10,671 bases of DNA from JANLHG01 sp964359745 (GTDB taxonomy: Bacteria; Patescibacteriota; Minisyncoccia; Phycocordibacterales; PALSA-1337), in assembly GCA_964359745.1 (NCBI GenBank), contig CAYHTR010000018.1, forward strand, positions 1 to 10,671, written 5' to 3'. The notes beneath the pieces were generated by a model, which was not told the DNA's origin, ran no database searches, and was given only the letters and a program-made list of their open reading frames with translations. Below, in pieces: positions 5,559 to 10,671 of the stretch. Position 1 is the first letter of the stretch. Each line of letters starts with the position of its first letter. The position numbers and the translations under genes were made by a program.

Positions 5559-5932
5559 AGATTTTCTTTTATTTTTTCCATATTTCCTTTAAAATCCATT
5601 TTATCTCCTTTATTATTTTTTATGTCTATAAACATTGAAATGTGTGCGTGAGGCACCTCCTCACCGTATACATTGCTTCGAATAAGTTCAACACTAAAAG
5701 CCTTTCTTTGAGCAAGTGCTATTTTTTGAGCAACTTCAAAATAACTCCCGATATTTGGCATACCCGCCTGCACGGGCAGGTCCCAGACCCAGCGATAATG
5801 TTTTTTGGGAATTATTAATGTTTGTCCTGATGATTGTGGGTGAATATCTAAAAATGCTAAATAATCTTTATCTTCATAGACAATATCGGCAGGAATTTGC
5901 TTTGCTATAATTTTACAAAAAATACAATCCAT
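5543..5932 (-). CDS. HIT-family nucleotide hydrolase/transferase
   Basis: A 129-residue histidine-triad protein, probably a cytoplasmic hydrolase of nucleoside phosphoramidates or dinucleotides. Typical HIT features in order are CIFC (3-6) with His45 forming the likely zinc site, the YEDKDYLAFLDIHP strand region, QTLIIPKKHY (37-46), and the active motif VPHAHIS (93-99). His97 matches the nucleophilic middle histidine. The third histidine of the triad is replaced by Ser99. I recall parcubacterial relatives reading HYRWVWDVPNIGEYFE; here the same place reads RWVWDLPVQAGMPNIG, so about six residues (53-58) look inserted by a GC-rich palindrome. The last residues (NLNPPL) are encoded by the inverted repeat, so the C-terminus was probably changed too. 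Transcribed against pgk and divergent from the membrane protein at 5975; an extended -10 lies 6 bases before its ATG. Confidence 0.9.
   Translation of the reverse strand: MDCIFCKIIAKQIPADIVYEDKDYLAFLDIHPQSSGQTLIIPKKHYRWVWDLPVQAGMPNIGSYFEVAQKIALAQRKAFSVELIRSNVYGEEVPHAHISMFIDIKNNKGDKMDFKGNMEKIKENLNPPL
5762..5781. repeat. In-frame palindromic insertion within the HIT gene
   Basis: A 20-base imperfect palindrome, strongly GC-rich (ACCCGCCTGC / ACGGGCAGGT), within an AT-rich gene. It pairs end to end except for one mismatch and two wobbles. On the coding strand it adds roughly PVQAGM without shifting the frame, between conserved WD and PNIG. Confidence 0.6.
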
Positions 5933-5938
5933 ATAAAA

Positions 5939-5947
5939 ATTATAGCA
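5939..5947 (-). promoter_or_regulatory. Extended -10 promoter of the HIT gene (TGCTATAAT)
   Basis: Read on the minus strand, TGCTATAAT ends 6 bases before the HIT ATG. No -35 and no Shine-Dalgarno sequence are visible. It forms one half of a compact divergent promoter pair in a 42-base gap. Confidence 0.6.
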
Positions 5948-5958
5948 CGGTATAATTG

Positions 5959-5967
5959 TGATATAAT
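5959..5967 (+). promoter_or_regulatory. Extended -10 promoter of the membrane-protein gene (TGATATAAT)
   Basis: TGATATAAT ends 7 bases before the ATG at 5975. Another TATAAT at 5951-5956 lies between the two divergent boxes. The layout again predicts a leaderless mRNA. Confidence 0.55.
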
Positions 5968-5974
5968 AATATAT

Positions 5975-6373
5975 ATGAAATTTTTTAATTTTTTTGACAA
6001 GCTTGAAGATAAAGTTAGGGCAAAATTAAGTCATTACCCCATTATCTATACGATCATCGGAGGTGTTGCTATTGTTGTTTTTTGGCGCGGAATATGGGAG
6101 ATTGTAGATACTTTAGCTGCAAAAGGTGGTATATGGAGTATTCTTTTATCAGGTCCAATATCGGTTATTTTAAGCGTTTCAGTTCTTCTTTTGACAGGTT
6201 TATTTGTTTCATTTTTTGTGGGAGATACTATATTGATGACTGGTTTGAAAAAAGAGAAAAAAATAATTGAAAGAACAGAAGCTGAATTAAAAAGCGAAGT
6301 AGATGTTCTTCAAGATGTTGAAAAAAAGCTAGAGCATATCGAGGAAGAACTTAAGGATTTGACTTCTTTATAG
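5975..6373 (+). CDS. Small membrane protein with C-terminal coiled coil, function unknown
   Basis: A 132-residue protein with no recognised family. Residues 1-20 are charged and aromatic, two hydrophobic segments follow at about 22-44 and 60-86, and residues 92-130 form a highly charged helix with heptad-like Leu/Ile spacing (KKIIERTEAELKSEV, VEKKLEHIEEELKDL), probably a coiled coil in the cytoplasm. The WRGIW motif is between the membrane segments' start and the loop. The ATG at 5975 is chosen because a TGATATAAT box ends 7 bases upstream; an in-frame ATG at 5897 would run back across the promoter and into the divergent HIT gene. The -35 box of the tuf promoter overlaps its last codons. It may scaffold something at the membrane, but the sequence does not say what. 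Confidence 0.8.
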   Translation: MKFFNFFDKLEDKVRAKLSHYPIIYTIIGGVAIVVFWRGIWEIVDTLAAKGGIWSILLSGPISVILSVSVLLLTGLFVSFFVGDTILMTGLKKEKKIIERTEAELKSEVDVLQDVEKKLEHIEEELKDLTSL

Positions 6374-6386
6374 GACTTGCTATTAT
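6359..6386 (+). promoter_or_regulatory. tuf: Promoter of the tuf-ribosomal protein operon
   Basis: TTGACT (6359-6364), a 16-base spacer and TATTAT (6381-6386) preceded by TGC make a -35, extended -10 promoter. The -35 box is in the final codons of the upstream gene. Transcription would start near 6393, leaving a leader of about 94 nt before the tuf ATG, in contrast to the leaderless promoters nearby. Confidence 0.7.
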
Positions 6387-6427
6387 TGTAATTATCGCAT
6401 TTTTGCGTACTTTTAATTTATTATCAA

Positions 6428-6470
6428 TCCCGACGTAGTAAGTCGGGACCCCGACCTAATGCGTCGGGGT
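6428..6470 (+). repeat. Tandem CCCGAC hairpins in the tuf leader
   Basis: Two adjacent hairpins: TCCCGAC/GTCGGGA (6428-6434 with 6442-6448) and ACCCCGAC/GTCGGGGT (6448-6455 with 6463-6470), each with a 7-base loop and a shared junction base. They lie in the predicted untranslated leader, 16 bases before the tuf ATG. The core matches the terminator stem at 696-720. No T-run follows, so they look like REP-type repeats or leader structures rather than a normal terminator. Confidence 0.7.
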
Positions 6471-6486
6471 TAAACAAATAATTTTT

Positions 6487-7680
6487 ATGGCAGAATTTGA
6501 TCGTTCAAAGCCCCATGTAAATGTGGGAACAATTGGTCACGTTGACCACGGCAAGACAACGCTTACTGCTGCGATTACCGCGGTGCAAGCAAAAAAAGGT
6601 CTTGCGAATAATATTAGTTATGACCAAGTAGCAAAAGCGTCTGAAAAAGATGGTCGTCGAGACCCTTCTAAGATTATTACTATTGCTATTTCTCATGTTG
6701 AATATTCTACCGAATCAAGACATTATGCTCACGTTGATTGTCCGGGCCACGCTGATTATGTGAAAAACATGATTACCGGTGCGGCACAAATGGACGGTGC
6801 TATTCTTGTAGAATCTGCTGTGGACGGTCCTATGCCTCAAACTAGAGAGCATATTCTTCTTGCTAAACAAGTTGGTGTGCCAAAAATTGTGGTATTTTTA
6901 AATAAATGCGATATGGTGCCCGATAAGGATCTTATTGATCTTGTTGAAGAAGAAATAAGAGAACTTCTCACTAAACACGGTTTTGATGGAAAAGCATCTC
7001 CTGTTATTCGTGGTTCAGCACTCAAAGCCCTTGAAGGTGATGCTGAGTGGACAAAGAAAATTGATGAATTATTGAATGCCCTTGATACATTTATTCCAAT
7101 TCCGGTTAGAGAAGTTGATAAACCATTTCTTATGCCAATTGAAGATGTCTTTTCTATTGAAGGCCGTGGAACAGTGGTAACAGGAAGAATTGAAAGAGGA
7201 ACAATTAAAGTTGGCGAAAATATTGAAATCATTGGTATCAAACCAACGACTAAAAGCACAGTAACTGGTATTGAAATGTTTAATAAATCTCTTGCTTCAG
7301 GTATTGCTGGAGACAATGCAGGGGTACTTCTTCGAGGTACAGCAAAAGATGATGTACATCGAGGACAGGTGTTAGCACATCCAGGATCAGTAAACCCCCA
7401 TACGGATTTTGAAGGAGAAGTATACATTCTTAAGAAAGAAGAAGGTGGACGACATACACCATTCTTCAATGGCTACAAACCGCAATTCTATATTCGTACA
7501 ACTGATGTTACTGGAGAAGTAACGCTTCCTGAAAAAGTAGAAATGGTAATGCCTGGAGATACTATTACTTTTAAAGTTAAACTTGTTGCTCCAGTTGCAC
7601 TTGAAGAAAAACAAAGATTTGCAATTAGAGAAGGAGGTAAAACAGTGGGCGCTGGAGTGGTTACGAAGATTGTTGCATAA
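6487..7680 (+). CDS. tuf: Translation elongation factor EF-Tu
   Basis: A 397-residue GTPase that carries aminoacyl-tRNA to the ribosome. The GTP-binding motifs are GHVDHGKT (17-24), DCPGH (84-88, with His88 the catalytic histidine), NKCD (139-142) and the RGSALKALEGD region (174-184). Domains 2 and 3 follow with GRGTVVTGRIERG and the C-terminal IREGGKTVGAGVV. The unusual part is switch I: the normal EEKARGITIN stretch is replaced by SEKDGRRDPSKIITIA (52-67), about 4-5 residues longer, with the Arg-Gly pair before the Mg-binding Thr replaced by Lys-Ile or Ile-Ile while the Thr itself (Thr65) remains. It heads the ribosomal operon, 2 bases before rpsJ, behind a leader with two hairpins. No Shine-Dalgarno sequence precedes the ATG. 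Confidence 0.97.
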   Translation: MAEFDRSKPHVNVGTIGHVDHGKTTLTAAITAVQAKKGLANNISYDQVAKASEKDGRRDPSKIITIAISHVEYSTESRHYAHVDCPGHADYVKNMITGAAQMDGAILVESAVDGPMPQTREHILLAKQVGVPKIVVFLNKCDMVPDKDLIDLVEEEIRELLTKHGFDGKASPVIRGSALKALEGDAEWTKKIDELLNALDTFIPIPVREVDKPFLMPIEDVFSIEGRGTVVTGRIERGTIKVGENIEIIGIKPTTKSTVTGIEMFNKSLASGIAGDNAGVLLRGTAKDDVHRGQVLAHPGSVNPHTDFEGEVYILKKEEGGRHTPFFNGYKPQFYIRTTDVTGEVTLPEKVEMVMPGDTITFKVKLVAPVALEEKQRFAIREGGKTVGAGVVTKIVA

Positions 7681-7682
7681 AT

Positions 7683-8063
7683 ATGCCAGTTAAAGATATC
7701 AAAAAACAAAAAGCAACCTCACGAGTGAAAAGCAGGGTTGTTGTCAAAGAACAAGACGGCTCAAAGCTTAGAATACGAGTTCGTGCTTATGAGAGTAAAA
7801 TTCTTGATGCGTCTGTAAAACAGATTATGGACACAGCTCTTCGTTATGATGCGGAATTTTATGGTCCAATTCCTCTTCCTACTGAAATTAAAAAATATAC
7901 AGTAAATCGCTCAGCGTTTATTTTCAAAAATGCGCGTGAGCAGTTTGAAATGAGAGTGCATAAGAGACTAATTGATATCATCAATCCAAATGCCAAGGTA
8001 ATTGAAGCTCTAACTAATATGAGTTTGCCTTCAGGAGTGAATATTGATGTAAAAATGATATGA
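7683..8063 (+). CDS. rpsJ: Ribosomal protein uS10 with N-terminal extension
   Basis: A 126-residue S10, a head protein of the 30S subunit; the usual length is about 102-105. The core begins near residue 28 (KLRIRVRAYESKILD) and contains GPIPLPT (61-67), the tip-loop segment around KKYTVNRS and the AREQFEMRVHKRLIDI helix (84-99). The first 27 residues form a lysine- and arginine-rich extension that might be disordered and contact rRNA, which is an inference. It begins 2 bases after the tuf stop in the repeated junction TAAATATG, with no ribosome binding site, so translation probably depends on coupling. Confidence 0.96.
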   Translation: MPVKDIKKQKATSRVKSRVVVKEQDGSKLRIRVRAYESKILDASVKQIMDTALRYDAEFYGPIPLPTEIKKYTVNRSAFIFKNAREQFEMRVHKRLIDIINPNAKVIEALTNMSLPSGVNIDVKMI

Positions 8064-8078
8064 CTAGAAACTAGGAAG

Positions 8079-8140
8079 TAGCTTACTAGCTTTTTAGAAG
8101 ATTTTATAATAAGCTAATGACCTACAACCTAATAAGCTAA
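8079..8140 (+). promoter_or_regulatory. Candidate switching leader before rplC
   Basis: The 80-base gap holds two copies of TAGCTT (8079-8084, 8087-8092) and two exact copies of TAATAAGCTAA (8107-8117, 8130-8140) whose AAGCTA part is the reverse complement of TAGCTT. TAGCTTACTA can pair with TAATAAGCTA of either copy, 9 of 10 positions, so two mutually exclusive hairpins are possible just before the rplC ATG. A TATAAT at 8105-8110 has no matching -35. Candidate autoregulatory or attenuation region only. Confidence 0.4.
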
Positions 8141-8143
8141 ATT

Positions 8144-8695
8144 ATGAAATTTATCCTTGGTAAAAAAGTGAATATGGCGCAGGTTTTTGATGGCGAAGGC
8201 AGAGCCCATAGTTCTACTATTGTGGAAACTGGGCCTTTGACTGTCAGTCAATTAAAAACTAAAGAAAAAGACGGCTATTCTGCTGTTCAGTTTACTTTTG
8301 GTCCAAAAAAAATTAAAAAAGAGTTTAGAAATGATAGTGAGAAAATTTATTCTATTGATGAAAAAATTGAACCGATAATATTTAAGGTTGGCGATTTGGT
8401 TACTGTTTCTGCAGTTTCGAAAGGAAAAGGATTTCAGGGTGTGGTGAAGCGTCATGGTTTCCACGGAGGTCCTAGAAGTCACGGTCAGAAACATTCGGAA
8501 CGCGAGCCTGGTTCTATTGGAGGTGGTTTAAGAAACAAAGTGCCAAAAAATATGCGTATGGCAGGGCGAATGGGAAGCGATCGTATTACTGTCAAAAATC
8601 TAAAAATCGTTCACATAGACGAAGCTACAAACTCTTTCTACATCGAAGGCGCTATTCCTGGAAAGCGTGGAACTCTGGTTGAGATAAAAGGATAA
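8144..8695 (+). CDS. rplC: Ribosomal protein uL3, short form
   Basis: A 183-residue L3 of the 50S subunit, shorter than the usual 205-215. L3 helps nucleate 50S assembly, and its central loop reaches the peptidyl transferase centre. The start MKFILGKKVNMAQVFDGEG and the central SKGKGFQGVVKRHGF (92-106), SHGQKHSEREPGSIG and RMAGRMGSDRITV (138-150) are characteristic. The missing residues appear to be lost from the N-terminal globular part. At the position of the glutamine methylated in E. coli (SIGQ) this protein has SIGG, so that modification would be absent. Unlike its neighbours it follows an 80-base gap rich in repeats. The stop is 5 bases before rplD. Confidence 0.96.
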   Translation: MKFILGKKVNMAQVFDGEGRAHSSTIVETGPLTVSQLKTKEKDGYSAVQFTFGPKKIKKEFRNDSEKIYSIDEKIEPIIFKVGDLVTVSAVSKGKGFQGVVKRHGFHGGPRSHGQKHSEREPGSIGGGLRNKVPKNMRMAGRMGSDRITVKNLKIVHIDEATNSFYIEGAIPGKRGTLVEIKG

Positions 8696-8700
8696 ATAAT

Positions 8701-9360
8701 ATGGAAACAAAAGTATACAACCAAAATGGACAAGAGGCGGGAAAAATTTCTTTACCAGAAAGTGTTTTTGGTGTTAATTGGAATGCAGATTTGGTGCATC
8801 AAGTTGTGACATCAATAATGACTAATTCTCGCGATCCGATTGCTCATACCAAAACAAGAGGTGAAGTTAGGGGAGGGGGAAAGAAACCCTGGCAACAAAA
8901 AGGACTTGGTCGGGCACGACACGGCTCTATTCGTTCGCCGATTTGGGTTGGTGGAGGTATTACACACGGTCCTAGGAATGACAAGAATTTTGATCGCAAA
9001 GTAAACAAAAAAATGAAAGCTAAGGCACTTTACGCTATTATTTCAAAAAAATTTAAAGATGGAGAAGTACTTTTTGTGGAAGATTTTTCAATAATTACTC
9101 CAAAAACAAAAGACGCAAGAAACATTCTTGCTTCACTTTCAAAAATAAAGGGATATGAAAAATTAGCGGGCAAAAGAAAAAATTCGGCTTTTATCGGTCT
9201 TTCAAATAAATCTCAAGCTGTGGGAAAAAGTTTTTCAAATATCGGAAATGTGCTTGTTAGCGAATTAAGAAATCTTAATCCCGTAACAGCGCTTAACTAT
9301 AAACATTTGATTATTGTAAATCCAAATGAATCAATTAAAATGATTGAAAATAAGATATAA
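8701..9360 (+). CDS. rplD: Ribosomal protein uL4
   Basis: A 219-residue L4, close to the normal length. It combines a globular domain on the 50S surface with a long loop that reaches into the exit tunnel; that loop is the basic, glycine-rich stretch at about 47-98 (KTRGEVRGGGKKPW, QQKGLGRARHGS, GGGITHGPR). In E. coli L4 also represses its own S10 operon by binding the mRNA leader, so it is a candidate effector for leaders in this operon, but nothing in the sequence proves it here. An AAGGA-like stretch 9 bases before the ATG is the only hint of a ribosome binding site among these genes. It lies 5 bases after rplC and 2 before rplW. Confidence 0.96.
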   Translation: METKVYNQNGQEAGKISLPESVFGVNWNADLVHQVVTSIMTNSRDPIAHTKTRGEVRGGGKKPWQQKGLGRARHGSIRSPIWVGGGITHGPRNDKNFDRKVNKKMKAKALYAIISKKFKDGEVLFVEDFSIITPKTKDARNILASLSKIKGYEKLAGKRKNSAFIGLSNKSQAVGKSFSNIGNVLVSELRNLNPVTALNYKHLIIVNPNESIKMIENKI

Positions 9361-9362
9361 AT

Positions 9363-9656
9363 ATGACAAATAATGTTTTACAAAAAAATAGTGTTCTTCT
9401 TAAACCTCGCGTGACTGAAAAATCAGGGATTGCTTCGGAGCAGAAAAATATATTCACTTTTGAAGTTACGAAAGATTCTACAAAATCACAAATCGCGCAA
9501 GCGATCATTAATTTATACAAAGTAACTCCATTAAAGGTTAATATAGTGAATTTGCCTTCAAAAAAAGTCTCTATAAGAGGAAAATGGGGTCAGACACCGA
9601 AAGTCAAAAAAGCTCTTGTTTATCTTAAAAAAGAAGATAAGATAGAGTTTATATAA
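9363..9656 (+). CDS. rplW: Ribosomal protein uL23
   Basis: A 97-residue L23 of normal length. It lies at the exit of the nascent-chain tunnel and docks trigger factor and SRP. The signature is LLKPRVTEKSGIASEQKNIFTFEV split over residues 12-35, then an alpha helix and the LPSKKVSIRGKWG loop (64-76). It starts 2 bases after rplD and ends 1 base before rplB, with no ribosome binding site (junction TAAATATG). Confidence 0.95.
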   Translation: MTNNVLQKNSVLLKPRVTEKSGIASEQKNIFTFEVTKDSTKSQIAQAIINLYKVTPLKVNIVNLPSKKVSIRGKWGQTPKVKKALVYLKKEDKIEFI

Positions 9657-9657
9657 T

Positions 9658-10503
9658 ATGAAAAAGTATAAACCAACATCACCGTCAAGACGACATATGA
9701 CAACTCTTCCTTATAGAGATGTTGTTACTGTTAATGAGCCACATAAAGCACTTACACATGGTTTTGTAAGGTCTGTGGGAAGAAATAGCTATGGTCGTTT
9801 GACTACTCGTCATAAAGGTGCTGGACATAAACGACTCTATAGAGATATTGATTTTCATTACGATAAAAAAGATATTCCTGCTGTTATTGCCACAGTTGAA
9901 TATGATCCAAACCGAACAGCATATATTGCTTTGGTGAATTACAAAGATGGAGAAAAGCGATATGTAGTAATTCCTAAAACATTAAAAACGGGTGATGGTT
10001 TTATTGTTTCTGAGAATGCTCCACTTACGGCCGGCAATAGATTGCCTTTGAAAAAAATTCCAGTTGGTACATTTATTTATAATGTTGAAATTAAACCAGG
10101 AAGCGGTGCGGTTATCGCTCGTTCAGCTGGAACATTTGTTGAAGTAATTGCACAGGATGCTGGTTACACTCATTTAAAAATGCCGTCAACAGAAATTAGA
10201 AAAGTGCCGGAAGATGGCTGGGCGTGTGTTGGAACTGTATCAAACGAAGAATCGCGACTTGTGAATATAGGTAAGGCAGGAAGAAGTCGATGGCTCGGTA
10301 TCAGACCTACTGTTAGAGGTAGCGTAATGAACCCTGTAGACCATCCATACGGTGGAGGTGAAGGGCGAACTGGACGAGGATTACGTCGAGCAAAAACTCG
10401 TTGGGGCAAGCCAGTGGGCAAAGGACAAAAATCTCGAACACCAAAAAAATACTCAAATCAATTTATTGTAGCAAGACGAAAGGTGGGGAAAAATAAGAAG
10501 TAA
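9658..10503 (+). CDS. rplB: Ribosomal protein uL2
   Basis: A 281-residue L2, needed for joining the subunits and for peptidyl transfer. It has the expected KYKPTSPSRRH start, RHKGAGHKRLYRDIDF (51-66), EYDPNRTAYIALV (81-93), DGEKRYVVIPK, IPVGTFIYNVEIKPGSG and the strongly conserved GKAGRSRWLGIRPTVRG (206-222), MNPVDHP.GGGEGR. The functionally important histidine of VDH (His229) is kept; the next one in HPHGGGEG is Tyr231. The C-terminal tail is lysine-rich as usual. It starts 1 base after rplW. After the stop the normal next gene rpsS (S19) is missing; a promoter begins on the very next base. Confidence 0.97.
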   Translation: MKKYKPTSPSRRHMTTLPYRDVVTVNEPHKALTHGFVRSVGRNSYGRLTTRHKGAGHKRLYRDIDFHYDKKDIPAVIATVEYDPNRTAYIALVNYKDGEKRYVVIPKTLKTGDGFIVSENAPLTAGNRLPLKKIPVGTFIYNVEIKPGSGAVIARSAGTFVEVIAQDAGYTHLKMPSTEIRKVPEDGWACVGTVSNEESRLVNIGKAGRSRWLGIRPTVRGSVMNPVDHPYGGGEGRTGRGLRRAKTRWGKPVGKGQKSRTPKKYSNQFIVARRKVGKNKK

Positions 10504-10532
10504 TTGACTTAAATATACGGCTTTGGTAGTAT
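10504..10532 (+). promoter_or_regulatory. rpsN: Sigma-70-type promoter after rplB
   Basis: TTGACT (10504-10509), a 17-base spacer and TAGTAT (10527-10532) match the housekeeping consensus with ideal spacing. It starts immediately after the rplB stop codon and would initiate near 10538-10540, giving the S14 gene and anything after it a transcript independent of tuf. Confidence 0.65.
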
Positions 10533-10537
10533 GTGGA

Positions 10538-10613
10538 TACGCTTTTGAGCGGATAAGTAGTTGGAAGCAGACCCAAGATAAGATAAACGGGGAGCTAACC
10601 AATTCTATTTTTT
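10538..10613 (+). promoter_or_regulatory. Predicted 5' leader of the S14 gene, possibly structured
   Basis: About 75 nt between the promoter and the ATG. Short stems are possible: CGCT/AGCG around TTTG (10540-10551) and TTGG/CCAA (10561-10564 with 10573-10576), with a second CCAA at 10599-10602 just before a six-T run. A purine-rich GGGGAG (10590-10595) is about 18 bases before the ATG, too far for a normal Shine-Dalgarno role. It could be a ribosomal-protein autoregulatory leader; I recognise no known motif. Confidence 0.35.
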
Positions 10614-10671
10614 ATGGCAAAAACATCAGTTATCGCAAGATCAAAAAAGAAACCAAAATTCGCTTCGCGAG
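10614..10671 (+). CDS. rpsN: Ribosomal protein uS14 (type Z-like), 5' part only
   Basis: The last 58 bases encode MAKTSVIARSKKKPKFASR, cut off by the window end. This matches the N-terminus of short zinc-type S14 (a K/R-rich start with K-P-K-F followed by a basic residue), a protein of the 30S head. The zinc cysteines would come just after the cut and cannot be seen. Its position is odd: in the standard S10-spc order S14 follows L5, and the gene after L2 is S19, whose N-terminus (MARSLKKGPF-like) does not fit. There is no Shine-Dalgarno sequence near the ATG. Confidence 0.7.
   Translation, partial: MAKTSVIARSKKKPKFASR

Noticed and set aside
5897..5974. Upstream start for the 132-residue membrane protein
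   Set aside because: It would cross both divergent promoters and overlap the first codons of the HIT gene on the other strand; the extra residues look like translated promoter DNA.
6396..6407. CGCA-TTTT-TGCG hairpin as terminator of the membrane-protein gene
   Set aside because: A 4-bp stem is too weak, and it lies just downstream of the tuf transcription start.
6428..6470. Short CRISPR-like repeat pair before tuf
   Set aside because: Only two palindromic units with different loops and no spacers; these are adjacent hairpins, not repeats with spacers.
8105..8110. TATAAT as a separate promoter for rplC
   Set aside because: No TG extension and no -35 at a suitable distance, and the region is inside an operon with AT-rich DNA where such hexamers arise by chance.

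Overview
The window looks like a chromosomal piece of a Patescibacteria/CPR bacterium, most likely of the Parcubacteria type. The grounds are low G+C, very tight gene packing, small divergent versions of core proteins (a 343-residue phosphoglycerate kinase, a 183-residue L3), a HIT protein of the parcubacterial kind, and a GC-rich small hypothetical gene of a kind I recall from parcubacterial genomes. This assignment rests on protein resemblance from memory, not on a database search.

Layout. (1) 1-730: a GC-rich gene of unknown function with a strong Shine-Dalgarno site and a classical terminator. Its C-terminal end resembles a diversified region. (2) 731-931: no intact gene; it holds a decayed ORF6N-domain gene and two extended -10 promoters. 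(3) 932-3671: a type IV pilus cluster, with the inner-membrane platform protein PilC followed by four minor pilins in the order FimU/GspH-like, PilV-like, PilW-like, PilX-like, the last one very short. (4) 3671-5505: triosephosphate isomerase and phosphoglycerate kinase, overlapping, behind a hairpin that contains the promoter. (5) 5505-6373: a large inverted repeat, a HIT-family hydrolase on the minus strand, and a divergently transcribed small membrane protein. (6) 6359-10671: tuf followed by the S10-type ribosomal operon (rpsJ, rplC, rplD, rplW, rplB), then a new promoter with a leader and the start of an S14 gene where S19 would be expected.

How the parts fit. PilC and the minor pilins would act in assembly of a type IV pilus; the ATPases, the prepilin peptidase and the major pilin are not in the window. 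TpiA and Pgk are neighbouring lower-glycolysis enzymes made from one transcript. EF-Tu and the ribosomal proteins form a translation block in which genes are separated by only 1-5 bases, except for an 80-base gap before rplC and a 110-base gap after rplB, which both look regulatory.

The most notable pattern is in promoters. Four intact genes or operon heads (pilC, tpiA, HIT, the membrane protein) have an extended -10 box ending 6-7 bases before the ATG, which predicts leaderless mRNAs; the ORF6N relic shows the same layout with 10 bases. tuf and the S14 gene instead have -35 plus -10 boxes and leaders of about 75-95 nt. Only the first gene has a strong Shine-Dalgarno sequence. Other points of interest are an in-frame palindromic insertion in the HIT gene, an altered switch I in EF-Tu, a shortened substrate loop in Pgk, and repeated CCCCGA-type hairpins.
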